DNA of 64,000 nucleotides from an uncultured Lachnospiraceae bacterium (GTDB lineage Bacteria; Bacillota; Clostridia; Lachnospirales; Lachnospiraceae). Numbering within the stretch: the stretch's first letter is position 1; the number at the start of each line of letters is the position of its first letter. The stretch spans positions 173,810 to 237,809 of the forward strand of contig CACZFI010000002.1 in the NCBI GenBank assembly GCA_902780405.1, written 5' to 3'. The notes below the pieces were generated by a model. It ran no database searches, was not told the DNA's origin, and saw only the letters and a program-made list of their open reading frames with translations. Below, one piece after another: positions 26,499 through 35,743 of the stretch. Position numbers and translations under genes: made by a program.

Positions 26499-28280
26499 TT
26501 AGGCTTCGCGGATGCCATGGATGTCGGGTTCGATGGTCATCGAGTAGTTGGTGTGATAGATGACGTACCCGGGCTTGGCGCCGGGCGGCTTCTTCAGGTT
26601 GCGGCGTCGCGTATAATCAATCTCCACCTTCGGTGCCTCGCGGGACGACGAATAGTACGCCGCAAGGCGTGCAGCCTCCTCGTAGGCACTGTCGGGCAGT
26701 TCCTCGGCCCCGTTCGTGCGCAGGATCACGTGCGATCCCGGCTGCTGCTTTGCATGGAACCACAGATCATCTCCCGATGCGATCTGGAAGGTGAGTCTGT
26801 CGTTCTGGTAGTTGTTCTTCCCGACAAAGATGTCATATCCGTCCGAGGAGACAAAGTGCAGCGGTTCGCTTTTTTCTTCTTTCTTGCCCTTCTTGCCCTT
26901 GCTTCTTATGTAGCCTCCGTCGGTAAGTTCCCGTTTGATCTCGCGGATATCCTCTTCCGTCTCCGCAAAATCAAGCGCACTTTTCACGGTGAGCAGATAG
27001 GAAAGCTCGTCTTCCGTCTCGGCAACAAGTGTCGTTAAAGCCTCGTAGGTTCTCTTTAGTTTGTTGTATCTTGCGAAGTATCCCTTCGCAACCTCCATCG
27101 CGCTCTTGGTCGGATCAAGAGGTATGGTCAGCTGTCTGTCGTTGTCGTAGTAGTTGGAGACAACGATCTCGGTTGCTCCGGGTGCGGCGCCGTATCCGTA
27201 AGCCGTAAGAAGTTCCCCGTAGACCTTATACTTATCTCTTTTTTCCGTGCTCTTTAACTGCTGCTGTTGGAGATCCAGTTTCTTGGCCGTACGCTCCACC
27301 GCCGTAGCCACCAGTTTGCGAAGATCCGTCGAGTGCTGTTTGATCTTGGTCGACTGTCTTCTCTCACGATAGTATCTGTGGATCGCCTCGGAGATACTGT
27401 CGAAGGTACGCAGTCCCTTCTCTCCCTTTTTAGGCAGATCATTGCGAACCTCGCCGTAGCTTGTAAGCGTCACTGCGCCGAACTCGAGCGGCGTATACCC
27501 GTCATAGGCGATACAGGGTGTAAATGTACCGTGCAGCAGAAGGTGTCTTAAATCGTGAAGCTCCGTAAGAAGGCGTTCCTTATCGTCCATGGAGAGTTGT
27601 GCAGTGGAACTTCCTCCGTCCACGCCGGCCGAGTAACACATCTGATTCGCTACAAGCGGCGAGATACCGGTAAGGCCCGTGTAGATTGCCTTCGTGGCCG
27701 AAAGCGGGGCCGTCATGATATGATTCAAAAAGAAATTGTCATCCACCGTGAGCGGATCCTGCTTGTCCTGTCCCGGAGGATAGCTGTACTCCCGTCCCGG
27801 AAGTACTTCTCTTACCGAGGATACCATGTGTGAGACATGCTTGATGCTGTCTAAGATCATGCCCTTCTCGTCCACAAAGATGATGTTGCTGTGCTTGCCC
27901 ATGATCTCTATGATGAGACGCTTCTCACCGTAGTCTCCCATCTCGTCAAGATGTTCCACCACGATCTCGAGGATACGTTCAAGGCCGGGCTGTCTGATAT
28001 CCTTGATCCTTCCGCCTCCGATATGCTTGCGAAGCAGCATGCAAAAGCCGGGGCAGACTGCAGGGTTTTCCCCGGTCTCCTCCATGAGATATGCCATGGG
28101 AAGGCCGCCTTCCGCAGAGAGAAGGAGTCTTGCCGTTACAGGCTGATCGTCCACTCTGTTTTTTACGGTCAGCGTGATCTCATCACGCTCCGGCTGGTAG
28201 ACCTTCGAGATCCTGCCACCCACCAATTGTTTAGACAGTTCCCACCGCAGGGCGGAAACCACGATTCCGTCAAAAGCCAT
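26499..28280 (-). CDS. rqcH: Ribosome quality control NFACT protein RqcH (Rqc2 homologue)
   Basis: RqcH binds split 50S subunits carrying stalled peptidyl-tRNA and directs alanine tailing. It was earlier annotated as a fibronectin-binding protein. The NFACT-N domain starts AFDGIVVSALRWEL; central helix-hairpin-helix and coiled-coil regions follow (about 200-430). The NFACT-R domain holds DLWFHAKQQPGSHVILR near residue 520 and ends KKPPGAKPGYVIYHTNYS. The 593 residues match. It is flanked by hairpins on both sides and seems to form its own unit or to be read through from glgA. Confidence 0.94.
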   Translation of the reverse strand: MAFDGIVVSALRWELSKQLVGGRISKVYQPERDEITLTVKNRVDDQPVTARLLLSAEGGLPMAYLMEETGENPAVCPGFCMLLRKHIGGGRIKDIRQPGLERILEIVVEHLDEMGDYGEKRLIIEIMGKHSNIIFVDEKGMILDSIKHVSHMVSSVREVLPGREYSYPPGQDKQDPLTVDDNFFLNHIMTAPLSATKAIYTGLTGISPLVANQMCYSAGVDGGSSTAQLSMDDKERLLTELHDLRHLLLHGTFTPCIAYDGYTPLEFGAVTLTSYGEVRNDLPKKGEKGLRTFDSISEAIHRYYRERRQSTKIKQHSTDLRKLVATAVERTAKKLDLQQQQLKSTEKRDKYKVYGELLTAYGYGAAPGATEIVVSNYYDNDRQLTIPLDPTKSAMEVAKGYFARYNKLKRTYEALTTLVAETEDELSYLLTVKSALDFAETEEDIREIKRELTDGGYIRSKGKKGKKEEKSEPLHFVSSDGYDIFVGKNNYQNDRLTFQIASGDDLWFHAKQQPGSHVILRTNGAEELPDSAYEEAARLAAYYSSSREAPKVEIDYTRRRNLKKPPGAKPGYVIYHTNYSMTIEPDIHGIREA

Positions 28281-28290
28281 ATGTCATCTC

Positions 28291-28327
28291 CAAAAAAAGC
28301 AAACAGGGCCGGCGAACGCCGACCCTG
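28291..28327 (-). terminator. Terminator after glgA
   Basis: CAGGGTCGGCG and CGCCGGCCCTG form a stem (one G-T pair) with a short loop, followed by TTTGCTTTTTTT on the minus strand. It sits 9 bases after the glgA stop and ends about 10 bases before the rqcH start. rqcH must therefore use read-through or a promoter inside the end of glgA. Confidence 0.8.
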
Positions 28328-28335
28328 ACTCTGTC

Positions 28336-29772
28336 CTAAACCTGCTCGTACAACCGCTCGTAAATCTCGGCCGAGTTCTTCCAACTGTAGTTTTGCTCCA
28401 TGGCAGATGCCTGCATCTTGTACCAGTCTTCCTTCCTGTCGAAGAATACCTTCTTCGAGTAGTTGATGGTATTTAAGAGCTCAAATGCATCGTAATTTGC
28501 GAAGGAGAATCCCGTACCGGTTCCATCGAACTCGTTGTACGGCTGTACCGTATCCTTCAATCCTCCGGTCTCTCTTACGATGGGAAGTGTACCGTAGCGA
28601 AGCGCCATCAGCTGTGTCAGTCCGCAGGGCTCGAATCTTGAAGGTACCAGCATCGCATCGCAGGCTGCATACATCTTGTGTGAGAGCTCATCGGAATAGT
28701 AGATGTTCGCGGAAACCTTGGCAGGATGGAATCCCTGGTAATACTTGAACATCTCCTCATAACGTCTGTCACCGGTTCCTAAAACAACAAACTGGGTACC
28801 GTCGGTACAGATGTCGTTCATGCAGCGATCGACCAGATCCAGACCCTTTTGATCCGTCAGTCTGGAGATGATACCGATCATGTAGACATTCGGGTCTTCG
28901 GGAAGTCCGAGTTCCTTCTGAAGCGCAAGTTTGTTGTCGACCTTGTTCTTTCTGTAATTCTTGATATTGTAATTCCTGTAGATCTTCTTATCCGTGGAAG
29001 GATTGTAATCGTTGTAATCGATACCGTTCACGATACCCCAGAGGGATTCATGTCTTGCGGAGAGAAGTCCGTCGAGGCCCTCGCCGTACTGAGGCGTCTG
29101 GATCTCCTGTGCGTAGGTATTGGATACGGTCGTGATCTTGTCAGCGTATACGAGTCCGCCCTTCAGCATACTTGCATCGCGGTTCATCTCAAGCTTGTCC
29201 GGTGTGAAGAGGTATCCCGGAAGTCCCGAGTACTCCTGAATCGTCTGAATATTCCACTTGCCCTGGAACTGCAGGTTGTGAATGGTCATGATGGAACGCA
29301 TACCGCTGTAGAAGGGATTGCCCGCAAAAAGCGTCTTTAAGTATACAGGCACCAGTCCCGACTGCCAGTCGTGGCAGTGTACGATATCCGGCTGAAATCC
29401 GACGCTCGGAAGGATGGCGAGTGCCGCCTTGCTGAAGTAACAGAACTTCTCGATATCCCACTTCACATCGCCGTAAATGTTGAAACCGTTGAAGTAGTAC
29501 TCGTTGTCGATGAAGTATACGGGCACGCCTTCATACTCCATGTACATTGCGCCTACATACTGCTGCTTCCAGCCGATATCCATATGGAAATGCGTCAGAT
29601 AACGCATTTTGTTCTTGAATTTTGCGGGGAGACACATGTAGTTGGGCATGATCACCCGCACGTCATACTCTTTTTTGTCGAAGATTCTGGGTAGTGTACC
29701 CACAACATCCGCCAAACCGCCGGTCTTCACAAAGGGTACGCACTCTGATGCTATGTAGGCTATTTTCTTCAT
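28336..29772 (-). CDS. glgA: Glycogen synthase (ADP-glucose, GT5)
   Basis: GlgA extends alpha-1,4-glucan chains from ADP-glucose. The N-terminal ECVPFVKTGGLADVVGTLP carries the K-x-G-G-L substrate motif at residues ~17-21. The C-terminal half has the GT-B segment PSRFEPCGLTQLMALRYGT with the catalytic Glu region. The 478-residue length is typical. It stands alone between its own promoter and terminator; no other glycogen genes are in the window. Confidence 0.95.
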   Translation of the reverse strand: MKKIAYIASECVPFVKTGGLADVVGTLPRIFDKKEYDVRVIMPNYMCLPAKFKNKMRYLTHFHMDIGWKQQYVGAMYMEYEGVPVYFIDNEYYFNGFNIYGDVKWDIEKFCYFSKAALAILPSVGFQPDIVHCHDWQSGLVPVYLKTLFAGNPFYSGMRSIMTIHNLQFQGKWNIQTIQEYSGLPGYLFTPDKLEMNRDASMLKGGLVYADKITTVSNTYAQEIQTPQYGEGLDGLLSARHESLWGIVNGIDYNDYNPSTDKKIYRNYNIKNYRKNKVDNKLALQKELGLPEDPNVYMIGIISRLTDQKGLDLVDRCMNDICTDGTQFVVLGTGDRRYEEMFKYYQGFHPAKVSANIYYSDELSHKMYAACDAMLVPSRFEPCGLTQLMALRYGTLPIVRETGGLKDTVQPYNEFDGTGTGFSFANYDAFELLNTINYSKKVFFDRKEDWYKMQASAMEQNYSWKNSAEIYERLYEQV

Positions 29773-29811
29773 AGGGTTTCCTCCTATATCTGCACGGATA
29801 AAATCAAATTA

Positions 29812-29840
29812 ATTATATCACATTGATGTCTGTTGTTCAA
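29812..29840 (-). promoter_or_regulatory. Promoter of glgA
   Basis: TTGAAC (29835-29840) and TATAAT (29812-29817) are 17 bases apart on the minus strand, 40 bases before the glgA ATG. The -35 box overlaps the stop codon of the upstream membrane-protein gene. Confidence 0.8.
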
Positions 29841-31063
29841 TCTTTAGAAAGCCTTCTCATCTGCTTTAGAAGCACCTTGTCCACGGGTTCTTCCGTGTAT
29901 CTGACCCGCTCATAGAGGGCGGTAAGTTCCTCCACATCATCCAGCTCTTTTTCGAGAAGTTCATCTTTAATCTCGCCGCAGGTCATGGAGTTACGAAGCG
30001 GAAAATACGCGCTGTGGCGCCGGATCCTTTCCCTGTAGGCACGCCTTGCCTTCTCCCGGTTGTCCCCGGTGCGAAAGAGTCCTCTTTTTCCTGCCTTCTC
30101 CCGCCTTGCTTCCTTCGGCGTAGCCGAGTACTCGATCACGAAGGACGCGTCGCGTCTTCTTCTCATGATGAACCATTTCAGAATTCTGCCGCCTGTTTTT
30201 ACCAGAATCCAGATCAGAATGCCGAGGAGGAACAGCTTGATAAAGATCTCACCGGACGCAAGCGCATGCTTGATCTCTTCTTTTACGTTCTCCGTTTCCT
30301 GTACGGCTTCATCCGGCCGGTGTTTGGTCGTAGACGTAAGCATCTGCAGGATGATAAATGCGTATTTGAAGAAATACCCGATCACCCGAAGGACTGCGAT
30401 TCCCGCTCTCGCTATGACATGAAGGGCTTCCTCCACGTGAAAGAATCCCGTAAGCACGGATACAAGAAGCAGGATCAAAAGTATCATCCCGACGATATAG
30501 GAATTCACGGACAGTATGTTTTTCAGCGGAAGACCGGCCACATCCTTCGTTGCATCCATATATCCGGAGATCCCCTCAACATAGACAAGGATCAGGTAGG
30601 AAAACAGTCCGAGAAAAAGGGTGATATACGACCACCTGACGAGCATCGGCTCAAGCAGCTTGTTGCCGCCGATATATCCGACCAGTGTAAGTAAAAACAG
30701 CGGCCATGGCGTTCCGTCCATCGGCATCAGCCTGCCCCCGAAGGAGGAATAGGCAATGGATTTCGGAAGCATCGCAAGGAGCACTGCCGCAAGCAGCATC
30801 AGCCTGACCGGCCAGGATACCGGAAGAAACAGGAGAACCGGCACCGGCACAAGATGCCAGACTACGATCCATATATTTCTGACCACACGCTCTCTTACAA
30901 CCGCCGAAAATACAAAGAGTCCCGCAAGCACTGCCGCTACCACAGGCGACGGATGCTCTTCCGTAAGGGACGCGGTAAAAAGTGCGATCAGAAGGTTGAC
31001 CCCCAGGAAATCCTGAAACAGGCGGAGTATGCGTCGTATCAATTCAATCCTACGTTTCCACAT
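29837..31063 (-). CDS. Multi-pass membrane protein with DUF4129-like C-terminus
   Basis: This is a protein of about 408 residues with seven or eight hydrophobic segments in its first ~290 residues, followed by a basic cytoplasmic stretch. The tail (RRHSAYFPLRNSMTCGEI, then DDVEELTALYERVRY) resembles the DUF4129 end of membrane transglutaminases. No Cys-His-Asp transglutaminase domain is present. The start at 31063 has GGAGG 6 bases upstream and overlaps the DUF58 gene by 14 bases. The MoxR-DUF58-membrane protein order is a widespread set. The function is unknown; it may anchor or assist a secreted-complex assembly. Confidence 0.6.
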   Translation of the reverse strand: MWKRRIELIRRILRLFQDFLGVNLLIALFTASLTEEHPSPVVAAVLAGLFVFSAVVRERVVRNIWIVVWHLVPVPVLLFLPVSWPVRLMLLAAVLLAMLPKSIAYSSFGGRLMPMDGTPWPLFLLTLVGYIGGNKLLEPMLVRWSYITLFLGLFSYLILVYVEGISGYMDATKDVAGLPLKNILSVNSYIVGMILLILLLVSVLTGFFHVEEALHVIARAGIAVLRVIGYFFKYAFIILQMLTSTTKHRPDEAVQETENVKEEIKHALASGEIFIKLFLLGILIWILVKTGGRILKWFIMRRRRDASFVIEYSATPKEARREKAGKRGLFRTGDNREKARRAYRERIRRHSAYFPLRNSMTCGEIKDELLEKELDDVEELTALYERVRYTEEPVDKVLLKQMRRLSKD

Positions 31064-32183
31064 AAGCAACCTCCAATCCCTGCATATAAGGTCTCCAGTC
31101 GGTTCTTTCCTGTATGTCAAAGTAAGGAACGATCATATGAACGTCCATACCTCTGCTTCGCATATAGTCCAGTTTTATCAAAAGATCCTGTTTGAAATAA
31201 GGCGATACAACGATGTAGGCACTTTCCCGATCCTGTTCCTTGATCTCCCTGTCCAGGATATGAAAGAAACCCTCGATCCCCGTATGCGATGAGATACGTG
31301 CAAGATACTTGTCTACGGTCAACGCATGCTCCGCCGCAGCTCCGAAATCCACCTCGCCCGTCTCCTTCGTCAAAATGTCTTTTCCGTTAGACATCACCTT
31401 CACGGGGATGCTCTTCTCCAGGAATCCCGCTGCCACCGTACTTGCCACGGATATCGAAAGTTCCTCCATGTACTCTGTCCGAAGCATCATGTTCGGTTCG
31501 AAGTTCACAAGAATCTTCACACGCTGCAATGCGGAAAAACCATAGACATTGACCATCCAGCTCTGTCGTCTCGCCGATGCCTTCCAATTGATGCGACGCA
31601 TATCATCCTCCGGTCCGTACTCCCGGATCCCGCGAAAAGTATAGGGATCCTCGACCAGACTGCGTCTTGCCTCAAGTTCCCCGAGAATGTTCGACAGGGA
31701 CGTATCAAGCTCCGGCAGGCGCACACGTTCCGGCAATACATAGATCCAGGAATCGCAGGGCAAAAGTTTTGCAAATGTACGGGTCATAAAAAAGTCCCTG
31801 GCGATCATTCCTGCGCCGGAGATATGAAAATACCCTCGTTTTTCCGCGGTAAATGTGAGTTTGCGTGTGATCTTCTGATTCCCGAGCAAAGAGTATGCGT
31901 CATTTCTGTGATAGGAATCCGTCACAACGGTATTGATCTGATCTTTGAATCGAAAGTCTCTTGTTGTGGAAAATTTGACATGAAAAACAGGAAGCGGGAG
32001 AAATTTTGCGTTGTCGATAACCTCAGTCAGACTTCCCTCTTCTCCCACATGCATATAGGGCAGATCGAAAGAAAGCGAAACCGTAAGATGTCTGTCCCAA
32101 ATCCTCCGATACAGTGATTGCTGCCACAGATAGATGATGATTGCAAATGCGATGATGACAATGATTCTCAATTGGTCTTCCAA
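31050..32183 (-). CDS. DUF58 family protein
   Basis: This is a 377-residue protein with an N-terminal membrane segment (residues 5-20) and the DUF58 core RRSLVEDPYTFRGIREYGPEDD region near residue 185, followed by RRINWKASARRQ. DUF58 proteins adopt a von-Willebrand-like fold and usually partner MoxR ATPases. It overlaps moxR by 16 bases and the following membrane gene by 14, so translation is coupled. The exact role of the set is not known. Confidence 0.85.
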   Translation of the reverse strand: MEDQLRIIVIIAFAIIIYLWQQSLYRRIWDRHLTVSLSFDLPYMHVGEEGSLTEVIDNAKFLPLPVFHVKFSTTRDFRFKDQINTVVTDSYHRNDAYSLLGNQKITRKLTFTAEKRGYFHISGAGMIARDFFMTRTFAKLLPCDSWIYVLPERVRLPELDTSLSNILGELEARRSLVEDPYTFRGIREYGPEDDMRRINWKASARRQSWMVNVYGFSALQRVKILVNFEPNMMLRTEYMEELSISVASTVAAGFLEKSIPVKVMSNGKDILTKETGEVDFGAAAEHALTVDKYLARISSHTGIEGFFHILDREIKEQDRESAYIVVSPYFKQDLLIKLDYMRSRGMDVHMIVPYFDIQERTDWRPYMQGLEVAYVET

Positions 32184-33097
32184 TCCTCATTCGGTACTTC
32201 AACCTGCGCAGTCGCCTCGGCGATCAGTTCCGATCCCTTGGCAGCGCCTCCGAAGTAAGTGATCCTGTGTCCCCATGCATAAGGCATCAGATACTTGATG
32301 TCATCGGGAGTCACATAATCTCTGTCATGAATATAAGCATAAGCCTGTGCCAGGCGCAGGATACCCAAAACCGCACGCGTCGAAACGCCGACGGTAATCC
32401 TTCCGCTCTCACGGGTTGCTGCCGCAAGGCTTGTCACATAATCCTTCACGGCCTCGTGCACGTAAACCGCACGGATCTTTTCTCTTGCCGCAAGGATCTC
32501 CTCAGGAGATGTGACGGCCTGCACGTTCTCTATGGGATTGCCGCTGATATGATGATCGATCACCTTTTTCTCATCTCTTGCGTCCATACCGCCCATAGAT
32601 AGTTTCGTCATGAAACGATCCAGCTGGGCCTCGGGAAGCGGATAAGTTCCGGTGGTCTCGATGGGATTCTCTGTAGCTACAAGAATAAAGAAATCGGGAA
32701 GCGCAAGCGTGACTCCGTCAATCGTCACCTGCCGCTCTTCCATCGCCTCAAGAAGGCTGGACTGTGTACGCGGTGTGGCACGGTTGATCTCGTCCGCAAG
32801 CACAACATTTGAAAAAACAGGGCCCTTCACCAGACGGAAGTCGTTCTCCCTGGGATTATAGATATTGAGACCCGTGACATCCGAGGGCATCAGATCCGGT
32901 GTACACTGGATCCTCTTGAAGTCTCCGCCGCACGCCGCAGCCAGTGTCTTCGCGAGCATCGTCTTGCCGGTACCCGGCAGATCCTCGATCAGTGCATGTC
33001 CCCCGGCAAGCATGGTCGATACAAGCAATGTTACGACATCATCCTTTCCGAAGATGACCTTGCCGATTTCAGATGTCAGTTTCTCAAACAGTTCCAT
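32168..33097 (-). CDS. MoxR-family AAA+ ATPase
   Basis: This 309-residue AAA+ protein has Walker A (EDLPGTGKTMLAKTL, about residues 38-52), Walker B (NVVLADEINRATPRTQSSLLE) and sensor motifs (VATENPIETTGTYPLPEAQLDRF). MoxR proteins act as chaperones that insert cofactors or assemble complexes with VWA-type partners, here the DUF58 protein encoded next. It is 3 bases after the unknown membrane gene at 33101-34003. Confidence 0.93.
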   Translation of the reverse strand: MELFEKLTSEIGKVIFGKDDVVTLLVSTMLAGGHALIEDLPGTGKTMLAKTLAAACGGDFKRIQCTPDLMPSDVTGLNIYNPRENDFRLVKGPVFSNVVLADEINRATPRTQSSLLEAMEERQVTIDGVTLALPDFFILVATENPIETTGTYPLPEAQLDRFMTKLSMGGMDARDEKKVIDHHISGNPIENVQAVTSPEEILAAREKIRAVYVHEAVKDYVTSLAAATRESGRITVGVSTRAVLGILRLAQAYAYIHDRDYVTPDDIKYLMPYAWGHRITYFGGAAKGSELIAEATAQVEVPNEDWKTN

Positions 33098-33100
33098 ACA

Positions 33101-34003
33101 CTATCTCCTTCTGCGTGTCGTCGCATCCCGGTCGTAGGAATCCGCGAGTTCGTCCAGACCGCTGTCCGTATTGGCCGTTTCGCTGATGTCATCATACTTT
33201 TTCTTCAGCTGATCCAAAGAGTTCATGTAGGAAGACAGATTGGCCGAAGGAAGTTTATAATCCTTGCCCTTACTCTGCAGATACCGATAAGCCACCATAA
33301 AGGTCGCCTCGTCAAACAGAGTCAGATAGCGATTGTTGATAGATTCCACGCAGGCATCCACGGACGGATACGTCTCGGGACGCACCTCCCGAAAGATCTG
33401 ATCAAAGCTGTCAAAGATGATCTTTTCCTGCAGTTTGAAATCCGATGAGATCTGCTGCACGGCAAAGGCTCTAAGATACGCGCGCACAAAGCCTGTAGCG
33501 CCTCTGTACCACTCGTTGATGTTGGAATACTCCTGTGTCATGGCGAAGATCTCCACCTCCCACTCAAGGGAAGCGTAAGATGCATCCACAATGCGGTCGA
33601 TCTCCGTCTCGGACAGGGTAAGATCAAACTTTTTGTTGAACTTCTCCACGATCTTATAGCGCTTGCTGACGGAGGAAGGAAGCGGTGCATGCTTTCTCTT
33701 GCTCTGATAAGCGCGGTTTGCTTTTCGATCCGCCCCCGTATAGGCGCTTCTCTCGTAATCATCCTTACGCTTCTTATCGCCCTTCAGTTTCTTCACAAGC
33801 CATCCCAGGGTGATAAAAGGCGCTGCCATAAAGAAGAATCCGATGGAAAGGCCCAGCATGGCGGGAATCGCAGAAGTACACGCAGAGATGATGATAATGG
33901 CAAGAATGATCTTGCCGAGTTTGTCATGCACAAAGCGATACACCTCCGGATTATCCTTTCCGATCAGAAAATATAGAATTATCGCAAGAGGAATGATTCC
34001 CAT
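33101..34003 (-). CDS. Unknown membrane-anchored protein beside MoxR
   Basis: This 300-residue protein has two or three N-terminal hydrophobic segments (residues 1-14, 31-50 and 52-70). A basic linker (KKLKGDKKRKDDYERSAYTG) and a soluble, mostly helical domain of ~200 residues follow (SKRYKIVEKFNKKFDLTLSE onward). The C-terminus is very basic (RDATTRRRR). I do not recognise the family. Its position immediately before moxR with a 3-base gap suggests that it works with the MoxR/DUF58 set. Confidence 0.6.
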   Translation of the reverse strand: MGIIPLAIILYFLIGKDNPEVYRFVHDKLGKIILAIIIISACTSAIPAMLGLSIGFFFMAAPFITLGWLVKKLKGDKKRKDDYERSAYTGADRKANRAYQSKRKHAPLPSSVSKRYKIVEKFNKKFDLTLSETEIDRIVDASYASLEWEVEIFAMTQEYSNINEWYRGATGFVRAYLRAFAVQQISSDFKLQEKIIFDSFDQIFREVRPETYPSVDACVESINNRYLTLFDEATFMVAYRYLQSKGKDYKLPSANLSSYMNSLDQLKKKYDDISETANTDSGLDELADSYDRDATTRRRR

Positions 34004-34012
34004 GTAGGCTCC

Positions 34013-34996
34013 TTATCTCAAAATGGCAAATGCAACGTCCGCCCCGTAGAGAAGCAGCAGGATCGCACCTTCGAAGCGGCTGATATTCTTAGTAAATGCC
34101 ATAAAGTATGTAACAATACATGCAACGATCACGATGGCCAGGTCAAAGATGGACTCCATATTGACTGCGATCGGGTGAATGGTTGCGGATGTTCCGAGGA
34201 TAAACAACAGGTTAAAGATGGAGGATCCGACCACGTTGCCGACAGCCAGTCCGTTCTCACCCTTCTTGGATGCCACGATGGAAGTTACAAGTTCGGGAAG
34301 AGATGTTCCCACCGCAATGATGGTAAGACCGATCAATGTCTCCGACATACCGAAGGTCTTGGCGATCGACTTTGCATTCTCAACCACAAGTTGTCCGCCT
34401 GCCACGATACATCCGATACCGATCAGGATGAGAAGCGCACACTTCCAGTAAGGCATCGCCTCGTAGTCCTCTTCGTTCTCAACCGGGTTTTTCTTTGCAT
34501 CTACGATAAGCAAAGCGATATATCCCACAAAACATACAAGCAATACAATACCGAACCATCTCGGGATCATACCCGCATTCTCGGTTGCCATCGGTGTTGA
34601 GAAGAAATGTCCTCCCGTGATGGCCTTCCAGCCGATCACGATAAATGCAACGATGGTTGCAATGATACAGATCGGAAAATCACGCTTCATGATCTTCGGA
34701 TCGATGGGGATCGCGTGAATGATGGCACACACGCCCAGTACGCTTAAGATGTTGAAAAGATTGGATCCTACAACGTTGGAAAGCGCAATGGCGTTGGAGC
34801 CCTTCATGGCCGCGGATACGGATACCGCAAGTTCGGGCGCCGAAGTACCGAGCGCCACGATCGTAAGTCCGATGATCACGCCGGGAACCTTGAAGTTCTT
34901 CGCCAAAGCGGCACTACCGTCCACAAACCAGTCCGCACCCTTGATCAAAGCGACGAAACCAACTACCAAAAGCAGGATGTTAAGCACGAGTCCCAT
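34013..34996 (-). CDS. Calcium/sodium antiporter (YrbG family)
   Basis: This is a 327-residue exchanger with ten predicted helices arranged as an inverted repeat. The two alpha-repeat motifs are visible: GLTIVALGTSAPELAVSVSA followed by NVVGSNLFNILSVLG, and GLTIIAVGTSLPELVTSIVA followed by NVVGSSIFNLLFILG. This is the hallmark of the CaCA superfamily. The start overlaps the yebC stop by one base. It is probably a housekeeping ion exchanger. Confidence 0.93.
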   Translation of the reverse strand: MGLVLNILLLVVGFVALIKGADWFVDGSAALAKNFKVPGVIIGLTIVALGTSAPELAVSVSAAMKGSNAIALSNVVGSNLFNILSVLGVCAIIHAIPIDPKIMKRDFPICIIATIVAFIVIGWKAITGGHFFSTPMATENAGMIPRWFGIVLLVCFVGYIALLIVDAKKNPVENEEDYEAMPYWKCALLILIGIGCIVAGGQLVVENAKSIAKTFGMSETLIGLTIIAVGTSLPELVTSIVASKKGENGLAVGNVVGSSIFNLLFILGTSATIHPIAVNMESIFDLAIVIVACIVTYFMAFTKNISRFEGAILLLLYGADVAFAILR

Positions 34997-35739
34997 TATT
35001 CATCCTCCTCCGGAAGATTGGCGTTATGGAACACGTCCTGCACGTCGTCATCCTCATCCAACATGTCTAAGATACGGTTCAGTTTCTTGATATCTTCGGG
35101 ATCCGTAATATCCACATAATTCTGCGGGATCATTGTCACTTCTGCGGAAGCCATAGGGATGCCGTCCTTCTCGAGCGCCTCTCTCACAGCCGAAAAATCT
35201 GCAGGTGCCGTGGTGATCTCGAAGCTGTCATCTTCCTCGGAGAAATCCTCCGCGCCCGCATCAAGCGCAAGCATCATCAGCTCGTCCGCATCCTTGGTGT
35301 ATGCTTCCTTATCAATGATGATCTGTCCCTTTTCGTCGAACATATAAGACACGCAGCCTGTGGTTCCAACATTGCCGCCGCCCTTTGTAAAAGCATTTCT
35401 TACATTAGAAGCGGTACGGTTCTTATTGTCGGTAAGCGCGTTGACGATGATGGCGGATCCGTTCGGTCCGTATCCTTCGTAAGTGATGGAAACGTAGTTT
35501 ACTGCATTCGCATCACCGGCTGCCTTCTTGATACCGCGCTCGATGGTATCGTTCGGCATGTTGTTGGACTTTGCCTTGGCGATCACATCACGAAGCTTGC
35601 TGTTGTTTGCGGGATCCGGGCCGCCTTCCTTCACTGCCACCGCAATCTCTCTTCCGATGATGGTGAAGATTTTACCCTTCGCTGCATCGTTCTTCTCTTT
35701 CTTGTGCTTAATGTTCGCAAATTTGGAATGTCCTGACAT
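34996..35739 (-). CDS. yebC: YebC/PmpR-family regulator or translation factor
   Basis: This is a 247-residue protein with the family N-terminus [20 protein letters not shown] and the motifs [19 protein letters not shown] and [13 protein letters not shown]. The family was long called transcriptional regulators; some members have been linked to relief of ribosome stalling at proline stretches. It lies between a CBS-pair protein and the antiporter, with gaps of 4 bases or less. Confidence 0.92.
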   Translation of the reverse strand: MSGHSKFANIKHKKEKNDAAKGKIFTIIGREIAVAVKEGGPDPANNSKLRDVIAKAKSNNMPNDTIERGIKKAAGDANAVNYVSITYEGYGPNGSAIIVNALTDNKNRTASNVRNAFTKGGGNVGTTGCVSYMFDEKGQIIIDKEAYTKDADELMMLALDAGAEDFSEEDDSFEITTAPADFSAVREALEKDGIPMASAEVTMIPQNYVDITDPEDIKKLNRILDMLDEDDDVQDVFHNANLPEEDE

Positions 35740-35743
35740 CTTT

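Noticed and set aside
30651..30872. Short minus-strand frame inside the DUF4129-like gene
   Set aside because: It is a shadow in another frame of the membrane protein, without a start signal.
31326..32117. Plus-strand frame of 263 codons opposite the DUF58 gene
   Set aside because: It is the antisense shadow of a gene with clear family motifs.
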